A stretch of DNA of 64,000 bases from Tildeniella torsiva UHER 1998/13D (GCA_019358835.1 JAHHIH010000002.1:335242-399241); one strand, 5' to 3'. Positions 17,595 through 26,504 are shown, numbered from the stretch's first letter. Program-made: numbers and translations. The notes: generated by a model from the letters alone, not told the origin.

Positions 17595-18305
17595 CTAGAC
17601 GGCAGCCAGCTCGGGGGCGGGGCGCTTGCTGTGGCGAATGCCTTCGATCGCCGTCGCATAGTCCGGCGCGTTGAACACCGCCGACCCGGCCACGATCGCG
17701 TTTGCCCCCGCTTCCAGCACCTGCCAGGTGTTGTTGATCTTGAGGCCACCGTCTACTTCAATCCAGGGGTCTAGACCGCGCTCGTTGCACATGGTGCGCA
17801 GGGCGCGAATTTTATCCACCATGGTGGGGATGAAGCTCTGACCGCCAAAGCCGGGGTTGACGCTCATAATCAGCACCAGGTCGCAGAGGTCGAGCACGTT
17901 CTCAATCAGCGACAGCGGGGTGCCGGGGTTGAGCACCACGCCCGCTTCTTTGCCCAGTTCTTTGATTTGGCCCAGGGTGCGGTGCAGGTGGGGCGAGGCG
18001 TTATGCTCGCAGTGGACGGAGATAATGTCGGCCCCAGCCTTGGCGAAGTCAGCGACATACTTTTCAGGCTCGACAATCATCAGGTGCACGTCGAGGGGCT
18101 TTTGGGTAACGGGGCGAATGGCCTCGACAATCAGGGGGCCGATGGTAATGTTGGGCACAAAGCGACCATCCATCACGTCTACGTGAATCCAGTCGGCACC
18201 AGCTGCGTCAGCGGCCTTGATCTCTTCACCCAGACGGCTAAAGTCGGCTGACAGAATTGACGGAGAGATGACGACGGAATTTTTGTTAGAAGAGGTGTGA
18301 GGCAT
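17595..18305 (-). CDS. rpe: Ribulose-phosphate 3-epimerase
   Basis: Interconverts ribulose-5-phosphate and xylulose-5-phosphate in the Calvin cycle and pentose phosphate pathway. TIM-barrel motifs are all present: [35 protein letters not shown] (metal His and Asp), [44 protein letters not shown] and [22 protein letters not shown] with the second catalytic Asp. At 236 residues it is the usual length. A clear terminator follows, so it is monocistronic. Confidence 0.97.
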   Translation of the reverse strand: MPHTSSNKNSVVISPSILSADFSRLGEEIKAADAAGADWIHVDVMDGRFVPNITIGPLIVEAIRPVTQKPLDVHLMIVEPEKYVADFAKAGADIISVHCEHNASPHLHRTLGQIKELGKEAGVVLNPGTPLSLIENVLDLCDLVLIMSVNPGFGGQSFIPTMVDKIRALRTMCNERGLDPWIEVDGGLKINNTWQVLEAGANAIVAGSAVFNAPDYATAIEGIRHSKRPAPELAAV

Positions 18306-18430
18306 GGGGAATGGTTCTCCTGTGCGTTTGTGCTTATCGTAACAAAGTCTTAAAATGTCTTCTCACAAATGTTCAGAAGTTGGGGGAATTCCCTATCAAT
18401 ATATGATGAAGCCCTGGGATCGCCCCAACC

Positions 18431-18571
18431 TCAGTAGATCACAAAATCCCCGCAGCCCTCACCCCCAGCCGGGGAGCTGGAACCAGACTTCAAAGTCCCT
18501 CTCCCAGCCTGGGAGAGGGCTTTAGGGTAAGGGCTGGATTACGGCAAGAAAGCGTGTTTGTGATCTACTGA
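18431..18571. repeat. 141-bp MITE-like element with nested inverted repeats
   Basis: Terminal inverted repeats TCAGTAGATCACAAA (18431-18445) and TTTGTGATCTACTGA (18557-18571) are perfect over 15 bp. Inside, CAGCCCTCACCC (18453-18464) pairs with GGGTAAGGGCTG (18525-18536) with one mismatch. The centre has a perfect 10-bp hairpin, CCCTCTCCCA/TGGGAGAGGG (18497-18519). ACC occurs on both sides as a possible 3-bp target duplication. There is no ORF. Sequences with this CCCTCTCCCA/TGGGAGAGGG core are dispersed repeats in many cyanobacteria. It lies between rpe and the aldo/keto reductase. Confidence 0.7.
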
Positions 18572-18598
18572 ACCTAAGTGTTCAACTGTGATCAACCA

Positions 18599-19780
18599 TT
18601 AGGCATTCGACAATCGGGCCATCGCTTGACCCGCCAAGGCGGCGTGGGTCTCGGCCAGCAGGTGGGGAATTTGCTCAGCGTGGGGGCTGCGGCGCAGGCA
18701 TTCGGCTAGATCTACCTGGCTGAGGTTCTCGGCCTTTTCGCCGGGGAACCAGTGGCCCGCTTTGCCCAGCATGTTGTAGCGGGCCTTGGCGTAGTCTTCC
18801 ATATCAAAGGCTAGCAGCAGGTTGCGCAGCCGCAAAATGGCGGGGATGTTGATGTTGCCGGGGGTTTCGTCGGGTCTGGGCAGGCCCAGTTGCCAGGTGC
18901 GCAGCCAGTCGTCGCCCAGTACGGTTTGGGCGTGGTGGTGTAGGCGATCGAGCACGGGTTTGAGGTGCCTGTCAGCATCCACCAGAAGGGGCAGGGTTTT
19001 GAGGTGCTCGTCAAAGTCGGTGGGTCGGGATGCGCCAATGCTGAGGGTGTGCACCTGGGGATGGCTGAGGCAAAACAGATCGTTAAACACCATCGGGCTG
19101 AGGGGATCGCACAGCTGCACCAGCTTTTGGGGTGGGCTGTACAGATGCCCCCCTTTGTCGGATGGGCTGATGATGAAGACGCCGACATCGTGGCGCTGGG
19201 CGGTGGCGATCGCAGCCCAGTTATCTTGATTGACGTAGTACCAGTGCAGGTTGACGTAGTCGAACTGGTCGGATGCGATCGCTCGCTGAATTACCGCCGT
19301 TGGCGCATGGGTCGAAAAGCCAATGAACCGCACCCGCCCCTGCCGCTGAAACTCCCGCGCCACCTCCATACAGCCGCCGGGGCGCAGGGCCCAGTCTAAA
19401 ATTTCGGCGGTGTTGATGCCGTGGAGACCGAGTAGGTCAACGGTGTCCAACCGCAGGTTGGCCAGGGACTGGGTGAGGTTGTGGCGAAACTCGGCCGGGT
19501 CAGCGGTGGGGGAGACTTTGGTTTGCACGATCAGGTGGTCTCGCGCCAGCCCCGGCAAAATCTGCCCTAGCTGCACCTCTGAGGTGCCATAGCCCCGCGC
19601 GGTCTCGATGTGGTTGATGCCGACGTCTAGGGCGCGGCGAATGGTGGCTTCCAGGTTCTCCTGGTTTTTCTGGGGAACGTCTTCTAAGGGCACATCTTTC
19701 CAGGAGTGCTGGTACCGCATGCCGCCGCAGGAGAACACGGGCATCTGAAGCTCGGTACGACCAAAGCGTCGGTACTGCAT
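18599..19780 (-). CDS. Aldo/keto reductase family oxidoreductase
   Basis: NAD(P)H-dependent aldo/keto reductase of the COG1453-like group. It begins MQYRRFGRTELQMPVFSCGGMRYQ and continues with the barrel strands: INHIETARGYGTSEVQLGQIL with Asp replaced by Glu but the usual Tyr-Gly, HLIVQTKVSP with the catalytic Lys, DLLGLHGINT with the catalytic His, and GVFIISPSDKGGHLY. The C-terminal extension corresponds to where relatives carry a 4Fe-4S ferredoxin-like module, but only one cysteine (AECLRRSPHAEQ) remains, so this one seems to lack the cluster. Substrate unknown. Confidence 0.85.
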   Translation of the reverse strand: MQYRRFGRTELQMPVFSCGGMRYQHSWKDVPLEDVPQKNQENLEATIRRALDVGINHIETARGYGTSEVQLGQILPGLARDHLIVQTKVSPTADPAEFRHNLTQSLANLRLDTVDLLGLHGINTAEILDWALRPGGCMEVAREFQRQGRVRFIGFSTHAPTAVIQRAIASDQFDYVNLHWYYVNQDNWAAIATAQRHDVGVFIISPSDKGGHLYSPPQKLVQLCDPLSPMVFNDLFCLSHPQVHTLSIGASRPTDFDEHLKTLPLLVDADRHLKPVLDRLHHHAQTVLGDDWLRTWQLGLPRPDETPGNINIPAILRLRNLLLAFDMEDYAKARYNMLGKAGHWFPGEKAENLSQVDLAECLRRSPHAEQIPHLLAETHAALAGQAMARLSNA

Positions 19781-20226
19781 AGGGGGTGAGGTCTCAAAAG
19801 GGCTTATCCATCACGGTAAGCAAGGGATTGCTGATTGTAAAGGTTGGCCAGGTAGATTCAACACTATTTATGTCGCAAATATTAATCGTTAAGATCCATT
19901 GCCATAACAAATTTGGGCTTAACGTACACCTTGAATAAAATCATCTCTGCAAATAAATTCAAAGTATCTAAAACAAAATGTTCATGACAGTAAAAGACGG
20001 GAAGTATATAAGAATCAATGAGAACTGTCAAAATATAAAAAGTTGCAAAATTTTATATTTTAGCCATTGATTCAGCGGAAATTACGGAAGCCTATTCTCT
20101 ACGCCGTGGCAATAATAGAGAGTATTGAAACCTAGGCAAAGGCTAGAGATCAGAGCCAAAATCTAATTTATGTTTGAAATAAATTGGTTCGAGAAAGCTG
20201 CTTGATCTTTTTAAGCTCTGGAAAGA
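19781..20226. other. AT-rich intergenic region with hairpin
   Basis: About 450 bases, strikingly AT-rich compared with both flanks. The only structure I can support is a perfect 11-bp inverted repeat, AAAATATAAAA (20030-20040) and TTTTATATTTT (20051-20061), with a 10-base spacer. No convincing ORF, RNA gene or insertion-sequence ends were found. Confidence 0.5.
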
Positions 20227-20349
20227 CTATTTCATTGCTTTGACCGCTTCAATTCTATCTTGCAAAGATGCATTGGCAGGCATCAAGGTTAGGTCATCAA
20301 AATCTGCTGGAATCAGAAAAATGCTGCTTTCGATAATCCATTTACCCAT
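20227..20349 (-). CDS. Possible 40-residue orphan ORF
   Basis: ATG at 20349 reads 40 codons (MGKWIIESSIFLIPADFDD...) to TAG at 20227-20229. The residue mix looks protein-like, with a hydrophobic start and an amphipathic C-terminal helix (SLQDRIEAVKAMK). It is divergent from the V4R-like gene, with 17 bases between start codons. No family recognised and no clear ribosome-binding site. It may be a fragment of a decayed gene, in keeping with the AT-rich surroundings. Confidence 0.35.
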   Translation of the reverse strand: MGKWIIESSIFLIPADFDDLTLMPANASLQDRIEAVKAMK

Positions 20350-20366
20350 ACTTTAAGGCAACTATT

Positions 20367-20858
20367 ATGTCCACTGCTGTCATTCCATCTGTAGCTCAGT
20401 TGCGCTCTGAGCTTGGCGATTTTAGTAGTATTGTTTGTTTCAGAGCATTGGTTGTTGGCACCGAAGAAGTCTTGGGTGAAAAGGCAGCCGCGATCGCACT
20501 TATTGGCGCTGGCCGCCAGCGGGGTCGGCAAGTAGCCGAGCAGCTAGGTCTTGCCGAGCAAAATAGGTCGCTTGAATCTGTGGCTGAATTACTCCAAGCC
20601 GCCTTAGGCAAAGATGGTACTCGACTCTGCATTGTGGAGAAAATTGTCGAAGCCGAAGATAAGATTTCAGTTTACTGTCGAGAAACGATTTGTTCGGCTG
20701 GCGAACCCGAAGGCTCTCCCCGCAAACTCACGTTTACCCTAGGAGCCGTTCAGGGTGTGATTGAGAGCGTCACCGGCAAGCGCTTGCGAGGCAAGCAAAC
20801 GGAGTCTGTTCTGCGGGGCAGTGCCTTTGACGTGATCGAATTTGAAGTGATCGGCTAG
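20367..20858 (+). CDS. V4R-like (hydrocarbon-binding) domain protein
   Basis: A 163-residue soluble protein. The C-terminal half resembles the V4R (4-vinyl reductase/hydrocarbon-binding) fold: CRETICSAGEPEGSPRKLTFTLGAVQGVIESVTGKRLRGKQTESVLRGSAFDVIEFEVIG, read as strand-helix-strand with the usual G-x-x-x-G-x-x-E-x-x-T-G-K pattern. The N-terminal part has RALVVGTEEVLGEKAAAIALIGAGRQRGRQ. V4R proteins bind small hydrophobic ligands or act as adaptor and sensor modules; here the usual second metal-binding cysteine is replaced (VLRGSAF), so metal binding is doubtful. Function unassigned; family call moderate. Confidence 0.6.
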   Translation: MSTAVIPSVAQLRSELGDFSSIVCFRALVVGTEEVLGEKAAAIALIGAGRQRGRQVAEQLGLAEQNRSLESVAELLQAALGKDGTRLCIVEKIVEAEDKISVYCRETICSAGEPEGSPRKLTFTLGAVQGVIESVTGKRLRGKQTESVLRGSAFDVIEFEVIG

Positions 20859-20921
20859 GCCAAATGCAGCTTAAAGTCTGTAGATCTTTCATAAGAAGAA
20901 CTACAGACGATGGCTATGGTT

Positions 20922-21626
20922 CTATTGCATCAGAACTACTTTATTAGTAAACGCGCCCTTGGCATCTACGTCATAGACGATCGGTACGCCCGTGGCCAGT
21001 TCTAGGCTGGCTACAGCCTCTTCGCTGAGGCGATCGAGCACCATCAAAATCGATCGCAGCGAGTTACCGTGGGCGGCTACCATCACATTTTTCCCGGCCT
21101 TTAGCTCCGGCAAAATCGCCGCTTCAAAAAATGGCACCGTACGCTTTACCGTGTCCTCCAGACTCTCGCCCCCCGGCGGCCGCACACTGTACGATCGCCG
21201 CCAGAGGTGTACCTGTTGTGCCCCAAATTTTTCCGACATTTCCGCTTTATTCAACCCCTGCAGGTCGCCGTAGTAGCGCTCATCTAGGGCAGGGGAGCGA
21301 ATGATTTTGAGTTCCTTATCGGGTTCGCCAATGTGGCGATCCCAGCCGTGCCAGTCGGGCTCTGCAGGGTCGTGCCACATGTAGGGAATGCGGCCACCGC
21401 ATACCTCATCGCACTCGGTCAGGCACACGATCGCCGTTTCGATCGCCCGAATCAGCATGCTGGTAAAGCAAATATCGACCGTGTAGCCCGCATCGCGTAA
21501 TTTGCACGATGCGATCGTCGCCTCCGCCCGCCCCCGCTCGCTCATGGGGATATCGACCCAGCCGGTGAACTTGTTAACCGCATTCCACAGGCTTTGCCCG
21601 TGGCGGATCAAAATGAGTTTAGCCAT
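20922..21626 (-). CDS. gpmA: 2,3-bisphosphoglycerate-dependent phosphoglycerate mutase
   Basis: Interconverts 3- and 2-phosphoglycerate in glycolysis. The phosphohistidine motif is LILIRHGQSLWN near the N terminus, followed by FTGWVDIPMSERGRAEA. ERYYGDLQGLNKAEMSEKFG and WRRSYSVRPPGGESLEDT are typical of dPGM. The second histidine is in MVAAHGNSLRSILM. ATG 21626 is chosen because homologues begin MAKLILIRHGQS; the upstream in-frame codons encode a basic, proline-rich stretch that is not family-like. 234 residues. Confidence 0.95.
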   Translation of the reverse strand: MAKLILIRHGQSLWNAVNKFTGWVDIPMSERGRAEATIASCKLRDAGYTVDICFTSMLIRAIETAIVCLTECDEVCGGRIPYMWHDPAEPDWHGWDRHIGEPDKELKIIRSPALDERYYGDLQGLNKAEMSEKFGAQQVHLWRRSYSVRPPGGESLEDTVKRTVPFFEAAILPELKAGKNVMVAAHGNSLRSILMVLDRLSEEAVASLELATGVPIVYDVDAKGAFTNKVVLMQ

Positions 21627-21746
21627 AGGATCGCAGCGGGGCCTGGGGAGGTAGAGCGTTAGAGGGGAAGGCCCATAGCCCCTCACTGCCACCTTACCCG
21701 ATGGCGGGGGCAACGCCTGAGAACATCACGCTTCAGCAATTTTTGC

Positions 21747-21780
21747 AATACTTTAGTAATATCTTTGTTGCTAAAGTATT
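21747..21780. promoter_or_regulatory. Inverted repeat upstream of SelO gene
   Basis: AATACTTTAG (21747-21756) and CTAAAGTATT (21771-21780) form a perfect 10-bp inverted repeat with a 14-base spacer, ending 11 bases before the ATG at 21792. The AT-rich arms could be an operator or an RNA hairpin next to the ribosome-binding region. No T run follows, so it is not a standard terminator. Confidence 0.5.
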
Positions 21781-21791
21781 TCCCCGCCGCT

Positions 21792-23240
21792 ATGACTGCC
21801 GCTAACCCCCTGCTTGCCCTCGAATACCTGCCCGCACTGGAGGCCCTGGGGGATGACTACTACGATATTGTTGCCGCCGCCGAGTTTCCGCAGCACATTC
21901 TGCGGTTTCGCAACGACGACGTGGTGCAGCAGCTCGGCCTCGACCCTGCTGCCGTCAGCGATGACGACTTTATTGAGGCTTTCGGCAAGTTTCAGGGGCG
22001 CGAGCCCTTTCTGGCACTGCGCTACCACGGCTACCAGTTTGGCGAATACAACCCGTTTTTGGGCGACGGGCGGGGCTTTCTCTACGGCCAGGTGCGCGGT
22101 ACCAACGGCAATCTCTACGACTTTGGCACCAAGGGCTCTGGCACTACCCCCTACTCGCGCGGTGGCGACGGCATGCTCACCCTCAAAGGCGGCGTGCGTG
22201 AGGTGCTGGCCTCCGAAGCGCTCCACGCGTTAGGCGTCAACACCTCCCGCGCCATGAGCCTGGTCGAAACGGGGCAGGCACTCTGGCGGGGCGATGAGCC
22301 GTCACCGACGCGATCGTCGGTGCTGGTGCGCTTTAGCCAGTCGCACATTCGCTTTGGCACCTTTGAGCGGCTGGAGTACCACAACCGCCCCGATCTGATT
22401 TCCAAGCTGCTGGAACATGTGATCGATATCTACTACCCTGAGGCGCGGCTGTTTACTGATGCCCAGGAGCGGTATCGGCATTTTTATGGGGAATTGTGCG
22501 ATCGCGTCGCCCGCCTCGCCGCCCAGTGGATGTCTGTCGGCTTTTGCCACGCCGTGCTCAACACCGACAACATGTCGATCACGGGTGAAAGCTTCGACTA
22601 CGGCCCCTTCGCCTTTATGGATGGCTACGACCCACGCTTCACCGCCGCCTACTTCGACTACGCGGGGCGCTACAGCTACGGCAACCAGCCGATCATCTGC
22701 CAGATGAATCTCAAGGCGCTGCAAAAGCCCCTCAAGCTGATCATGCCCGAGGCAGCGCTGGAAGCGGCTTTAGAACCCTTCAAAGATCGCTATGAAACCT
22801 ACTACCGAGAGCGCATGCTCCGCAAATTGGGCTTTGAATCCCTTACGGACGATCTGGCTAATACCCTAGTCAGCCAGACCATTGAATTGCTGAGCGCGGT
22901 AGAAGTGGGCTATCACGATTTCTTCCTGGGGCTGACCCAGCAGTTCTCGGCTGAGTGGCGCGACGATACCAGCCAAATATTTAGCACCACGCTGCAAGCA
23001 TCAGACGTGGCGGCGACGGCTCCGCTCGAAACCTGGCGACAGACCTATCACCGCTGCCTGCAAAGCCTTGGTGTAGAAAAAATGGCAGGCGTTGCCTCAC
23101 TCCTGCAAGGCACCAACCCACAGACCGTGCTGCTGCGCCCCGAAATTGAGGCGATCTGGGAGCCCATCACCACCGACGACAACTGGCAACCCTTCTACGA
23201 CCTGCTGAACAAGATCCAGCATCCGTTTGGGCAAGGCTAG
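21792..23240 (+). CDS. selO: Protein adenylyltransferase SelO (YdiU)
   Basis: Pseudokinase-fold enzyme that transfers AMP from ATP to protein hydroxyls, linked in other organisms to redox homeostasis. Motifs seen: [23 protein letters not shown] ATP-binding region ([14 protein letters not shown]), [27 protein letters not shown], the inserted [18 protein letters not shown], and the catalytic and metal segment [29 protein letters not shown]. At about 480 residues the length is normal. ATG 21792 ([17 protein letters not shown]) is preferred over TTG 21765, which lies inside an inverted repeat. Many SelO proteins end in a selenocysteine or Cys; none is present near this C terminus. Confidence 0.94.
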   Translation: MTAANPLLALEYLPALEALGDDYYDIVAAAEFPQHILRFRNDDVVQQLGLDPAAVSDDDFIEAFGKFQGREPFLALRYHGYQFGEYNPFLGDGRGFLYGQVRGTNGNLYDFGTKGSGTTPYSRGGDGMLTLKGGVREVLASEALHALGVNTSRAMSLVETGQALWRGDEPSPTRSSVLVRFSQSHIRFGTFERLEYHNRPDLISKLLEHVIDIYYPEARLFTDAQERYRHFYGELCDRVARLAAQWMSVGFCHAVLNTDNMSITGESFDYGPFAFMDGYDPRFTAAYFDYAGRYSYGNQPIICQMNLKALQKPLKLIMPEAALEAALEPFKDRYETYYRERMLRKLGFESLTDDLANTLVSQTIELLSAVEVGYHDFFLGLTQQFSAEWRDDTSQIFSTTLQASDVAATAPLETWRQTYHRCLQSLGVEKMAGVASLLQGTNPQTVLLRPEIEAIWEPITTDDNWQPFYDLLNKIQHPFGQG

Positions 23241-23377
23241 ACTCTCTGGCACTGGCTTCGACCATGGTGGGCATTGCCCTCCCTACGAATCTGTCCACGC
23301 TACAGATCCTTGGGTAGGGGTAGGGCACGACCAGCCCTAGGTAAACTGGAATACAAACTCTACTTTAAATAATCCCC

Positions 23378-23704
23378 ATGGCCGACGACCCTACCTCTAG
23401 CCCCTTGGCTCCTCCTGCTACCGGCAAAATTCTTCAGTGCTTCAGCGGTTCTTTTGTGGCGGGCACTATCGCCATGCTTGCCTACCGCATGATGCTCTCC
23501 ATTGCTGCCAATTTTGCCGCCCGGCCCGTCCTGTCTGACAACCCAGCCGTGGCGAATATCTCATCCGCCGTGCGTACCCTAGTCGTCGGCATGGCCGCCC
23601 TCGGCGCTGGCATCTTTGGCCTAGCCGCCGTGGGGATATTTTTGCTGGGCATTCAGCTCCTCTTTCAACGCCTCACCGGACGCCCCTCCACCCTGCAAGA
23701 TTAG
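23378..23704 (+). CDS. DUF3082 family membrane protein
   Basis: A 108-residue cyanobacterial membrane protein of the DUF3082 family. Two predicted membrane helices: SGSFVAGTIAMLAYRMMLSIAANF and VRTLVVGMAALGAGIFGLAAVGIFLLGIQLL. A short loop, ARPVLSDNPAVANISSAV, between them is the family signature. The N terminus is polar and proline-rich. Function unknown. It precedes the photolyase gene by 77 bases, with a short pyrimidine repeat tract between (23705-23735). Confidence 0.82.
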   Translation: MADDPTSSPLAPPATGKILQCFSGSFVAGTIAMLAYRMMLSIAANFAARPVLSDNPAVANISSAVRTLVVGMAALGAGIFGLAAVGIFLLGIQLLFQRLTGRPSTLQD

Positions 23705-23781
23705 CCCTACCCTCTACTCCCCACCCCCTACTCATCCACCCTGCGTAACAATAAAACAGACCATTTCAAGGACGCAGCACA

Positions 23782-25281
23782 ATGACCATCGGGGTTTGGG
23801 TACTGGGCAATCAGCTCTGGCAAAGTCAGGCGGCTCTAGCCAGTTGTGAGAGCCAGAATGCCCCGGTTCTCTTCATAGAATCCACTGAGTTTGCCAAAGA
23901 GCGCCCCTACCACAAGCAAAAGCTGGTGCTGGTCTGGTCGGCGATGCGCCACTTTGCCGACGAACTTAATCAGGCCGGGTGGGCTGTTACCTACGCGATC
24001 GCCGCTGAAACCGAAACCGCCCTGCGCGACTGGCTCAAGGCTGAGGACATCAGTGAACTGCGGCTGATGAACCCGGTCGATCATCCCTTTACCGCCTGGT
24101 TGGAGGGTCTAGATCTGCCATGCCAGCTAACCATTCTCGACAACAATCTCTTTCTTTGGAGCACCGACGACTTCAAAGCCTGGGCCAACAAGCGCAAAGG
24201 CCTACTGATGGAGAGCTTTTACCGCGAAGGCCGCAAGCGCTTCAACGTGCTGATGACAGGCGACCAGCCAGTGGGCGGCCAGTGGAATTTTGATAAAGAC
24301 AACCGCAAGCCCCCCAAGGGCAAGCTCAACACTCCGACGCCTCAATGGTTTAAACCCGACGCTACCACCCAGGCAGTAATCGACAAAGTTGATGGCTTAA
24401 AAATTCCCACCTTTGGGGACGTTATTCCGTTTAACTGGGCGGTTACTCGGGAGCAGGCCTTGGAGGTATTAGATGTGTTCATCGCAGAGCGTTTAGAAAC
24501 CTTTGGCCCCTACCAAGACGCGATGGTCACGGGTGAAGACACCATGTGGCACGCCCTGCTGTCGCCCTACCTGAACCTGGGACTGCTGCATCCGTTAGAA
24601 GTGATAGAGCGGACAGAGCAAGCCTTTATAGAACGCGACTTGCCGCTCAACAGTGTGGAGGGGTTTATTCGCCAGGTGATGGGCTGGCGCGAGTACATGC
24701 GCGGTCTCTACAGCCACTTTGAGGTTGATTATGGCGATCGCAACTGGTTTGACCACCGCCAGCCGCTGCCCGAGTTTTTTTGGACTGGCGAGGTAGAGAT
24801 GAACTGCCTGCACCAGGCGATCGACCAAATCCACCGCACGGGCTACGCCCACCACATTCAGCGGCTGATGATTCTCAGCAACTTTTCGCTGATTGCTGGG
24901 TTCACCCCCCAGGAGGTGAAAGAGTGGTTTCACGCGGTGTTTATCGACGCCTACGACTGGGTGATGCAGACCAACGTGATTGGCATGGGCCTGTTTGCCG
25001 ATGGGGGACTGCTGGCCTCTAAGCCCTATGCCTCGTCGGCCAACTACGTGAACAAAATGAGCGACTATTGCCAGGGCTGTCGCTACAACCCCAAACAGCG
25101 CACTGGGGAAGATGCCTGCCCGTTCAACTTCTTTTACTGGGACTTTCTCCATCGCCACCGCGACAAGCTCCAGGCTCAGGGCCGAATGAGTTTCATTCTC
25201 AAGAACTTAGATCGGATGGATGGCGAGGAGCTAGACGCGATCCATCAGCAGGCGACGGATTGGCATGGAGTGCACCCGTAA
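23782..25281 (+). CDS. FeS-containing photolyase/cryptochrome (PhrB/CryPro type)
   Basis: Member of the bacterial cryptochrome/(6-4) photolyase class with a 4Fe-4S cluster, as in Agrobacterium PhrB. It probably repairs UV (6-4) photoproducts or senses light. The N-terminal domain starts GVWVLGNQLW. FAD-site segments include EDTMWHALLSPYLNLGLLHP and FIRQVMGWREYMRGLY, with HIQRLMILSNFSLIAG later. The cluster cysteines are in MNCLHQAI and DYCQGCRYNPKQRTGEDACPFN. AAGGA lies upstream of ATG 23782. At 499 residues it has the usual length. Confidence 0.92.
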   Translation: MTIGVWVLGNQLWQSQAALASCESQNAPVLFIESTEFAKERPYHKQKLVLVWSAMRHFADELNQAGWAVTYAIAAETETALRDWLKAEDISELRLMNPVDHPFTAWLEGLDLPCQLTILDNNLFLWSTDDFKAWANKRKGLLMESFYREGRKRFNVLMTGDQPVGGQWNFDKDNRKPPKGKLNTPTPQWFKPDATTQAVIDKVDGLKIPTFGDVIPFNWAVTREQALEVLDVFIAERLETFGPYQDAMVTGEDTMWHALLSPYLNLGLLHPLEVIERTEQAFIERDLPLNSVEGFIRQVMGWREYMRGLYSHFEVDYGDRNWFDHRQPLPEFFWTGEVEMNCLHQAIDQIHRTGYAHHIQRLMILSNFSLIAGFTPQEVKEWFHAVFIDAYDWVMQTNVIGMGLFADGGLLASKPYASSANYVNKMSDYCQGCRYNPKQRTGEDACPFNFFYWDFLHRHRDKLQAQGRMSFILKNLDRMDGEELDAIHQQATDWHGVHP

Positions 25282-25453
25282 CTAGAAGTTGTGTTTTGTG
25301 ACGGTTTGGAAGGGCGATCGCAGCCCCCTTAGCCCTGGGGCTAAAATGCAGATTCGAGGGGTGGATTGTAATTCCGCCCCATCGCGATCGCCCCCCAAGG
25401 GCCGGTCTCCGACCATCGCCTTCCGTTTCCTTGTTGAAATCCCCGGTATTTTC

Positions 25454-25909
25454 ATGGTTCAAACTGCACCTCCGCCCTCCGCCGACACCCTCCCCGCCGA
25501 CAGCTATCTGGTGGTGGGCCTAGCCACCTGCTACCTGCGCCAAGAAGGCGAGACCATCGAGATTCAGGTGCTTGAGCCCATTCCTTCATCCTATTTAGAA
25601 TCTGTGATTCAGGGCGTGCCGACCTCCTACAGCGCCATCTGCGGCACCACCATCGCCCAAGCCCAGGCCATGGATTTGCCCGAGATCGCCGCTGCCCCCG
25701 CCCAACCCTGCGCCGACTACGAAGAGCGCATCGCCGCTGCCGCCCGCACCTACCAGTCCCGACCCGCAGCGGCAGAGCTAGTGCCCCTGGGCACCCTGCG
25801 CCGCGATCTTAACTACTCCACCGAGAGAAAACGGGTGCTCAACAGCCAGCGCAAAATCTCAAAGAACGACAACGTCAAGCAGCACAAGTACACCCACGAA
25901 GTGCTGTAG
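25454..25909 (+). CDS. Conserved cyanobacterial hypothetical protein
   Basis: A 151-residue protein of unknown function. It begins after a proline-rich lead with SYLVVGLATCYLRQEGETIEIQVLEPIPSSYLES. A YSAICGTTIAQA segment follows, and it ends with the basic motif RKRVLNSQRKISKNDNVKQHKYTHEVL, which I recall as conserved in cyanobacterial homologues. I chose ATG 25454: the codons upstream to 25289 span intergenic DNA with HIP1 repeats and look non-coding. A strong bidirectional terminator follows 3 bases after the stop. Confidence 0.72.
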   Translation: MVQTAPPPSADTLPADSYLVVGLATCYLRQEGETIEIQVLEPIPSSYLESVIQGVPTSYSAICGTTIAQAQAMDLPEIAAAPAQPCADYEERIAAAARTYQSRPAAAELVPLGTLRRDLNYSTERKRVLNSQRKISKNDNVKQHKYTHEVL

Positions 25910-25911
25910 AG

Positions 25912-25961
25912 ATTTAAAAATCAACGCCGCTGGGGTTCCCCAGCGGCGTTGATTTTTAAAT
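25912..25961. terminator. Bidirectional terminator, 24-bp perfect stem
   Basis: Arms 25912-25935 and 25938-25961 are perfectly complementary with a 2-base centre: ATTTAAAAA then TCAACGCCGCTGGGG on the left. The AT-rich foot gives A and T runs for either direction, serving both the hypothetical gene (+) and furA (-). The right arm overlaps the last codons and stop of furA. Confidence 0.9.
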
Positions 25962-26411
25962 GGGCAAAATCGATCGCTGGCAGGTCGGGCAAATGCCGTG
26001 GATCAGCAGTTGGCAATCCAGAATGTGGTAGCCGGAGCGATCGGCGGTTTTGGCCCCTACCTTGAGCACCGAGTCGTTCTTGAACTCGATGGTCTTGTTG
26101 CACCGCACACAGATCAGGTGGTGATGATGGTGGGGGGCAGGCTGGTTGATTTCGTAGCGTTTTTGGCCCTCGGCCAGCTCTAGCTCGCGCAAAATGCCCA
26201 TGCGCGCCATCAGCTTGAGATTGCGGTAGATAGTGGAGAGGCTGATCGGCTCCCCTTCTTTTTCGAGCAATTCGCAGAGATCTTCGGCGCTCAGGTGGGT
26301 GCTTTCAGGCAGGTTCTGAAAGGTTTTGAGCATGGTCTCGCGCTGGGGAGTCATGCGCCAGCCGCGCTCGTTGAGTTCGGCTTTAAGGGCTGATGGAGTG
26401 TAAGCAGCCAT
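25956..26411 (-). CDS. furA: Ferric uptake regulator FurA
   Basis: Iron-responsive repressor that also binds heme in cyanobacteria. The N-terminal winged helix has LKAELNERGWRMTPQRETML and the recognition segment PISLSTIYRNLKLMARMGIL. The dimer and metal domain has APHHHHHLICVRCNKTIEF with the first CxxC, then SGYHILDCQLLIHGICPTCQ with the second CxxC. The order and spacing match FurA rather than Zur or PerR. At 151 residues it is the normal length. The stop codon (25956-25958) is inside the terminator stem. AT-rich inverted repeats upstream suggest autoregulation. Confidence 0.94.
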   Translation of the reverse strand: MAAYTPSALKAELNERGWRMTPQRETMLKTFQNLPESTHLSAEDLCELLEKEGEPISLSTIYRNLKLMARMGILRELELAEGQKRYEINQPAPHHHHHLICVRCNKTIEFKNDSVLKVGAKTADRSGYHILDCQLLIHGICPTCQRSILPI

Positions 26412-26485
26412 GGCCTGGTTTCTCCCCGCTAGATTTCAATAACTAATCCTTAATGAGAATAGTAGCGAACTTTCTGGGGTATTTG

Positions 26486-26504
26486 CAATAATTTTTTGTT
26501 ATTG
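26486..26504. promoter_or_regulatory. Putative Fur box upstream of furA
   Basis: CAATAA (26486-26491) and TTATTG (26499-26504) form a 6-7-6 palindrome in a very AT-rich stretch, immediately followed by TTGAGAATGAC; a second TTAATGAGAAT lies at about 26451. These resemble half-sites of the GATAATGATAATC Fur consensus. The region is between rsmE and furA, upstream of furA. Confidence 0.45.

Noticed and set aside
25289..25453. Upstream extension of the conserved hypothetical gene
   Set aside because: The encoded segment is low-complexity and spans HIP1-containing intergenic DNA; ATG 25454 fits better.
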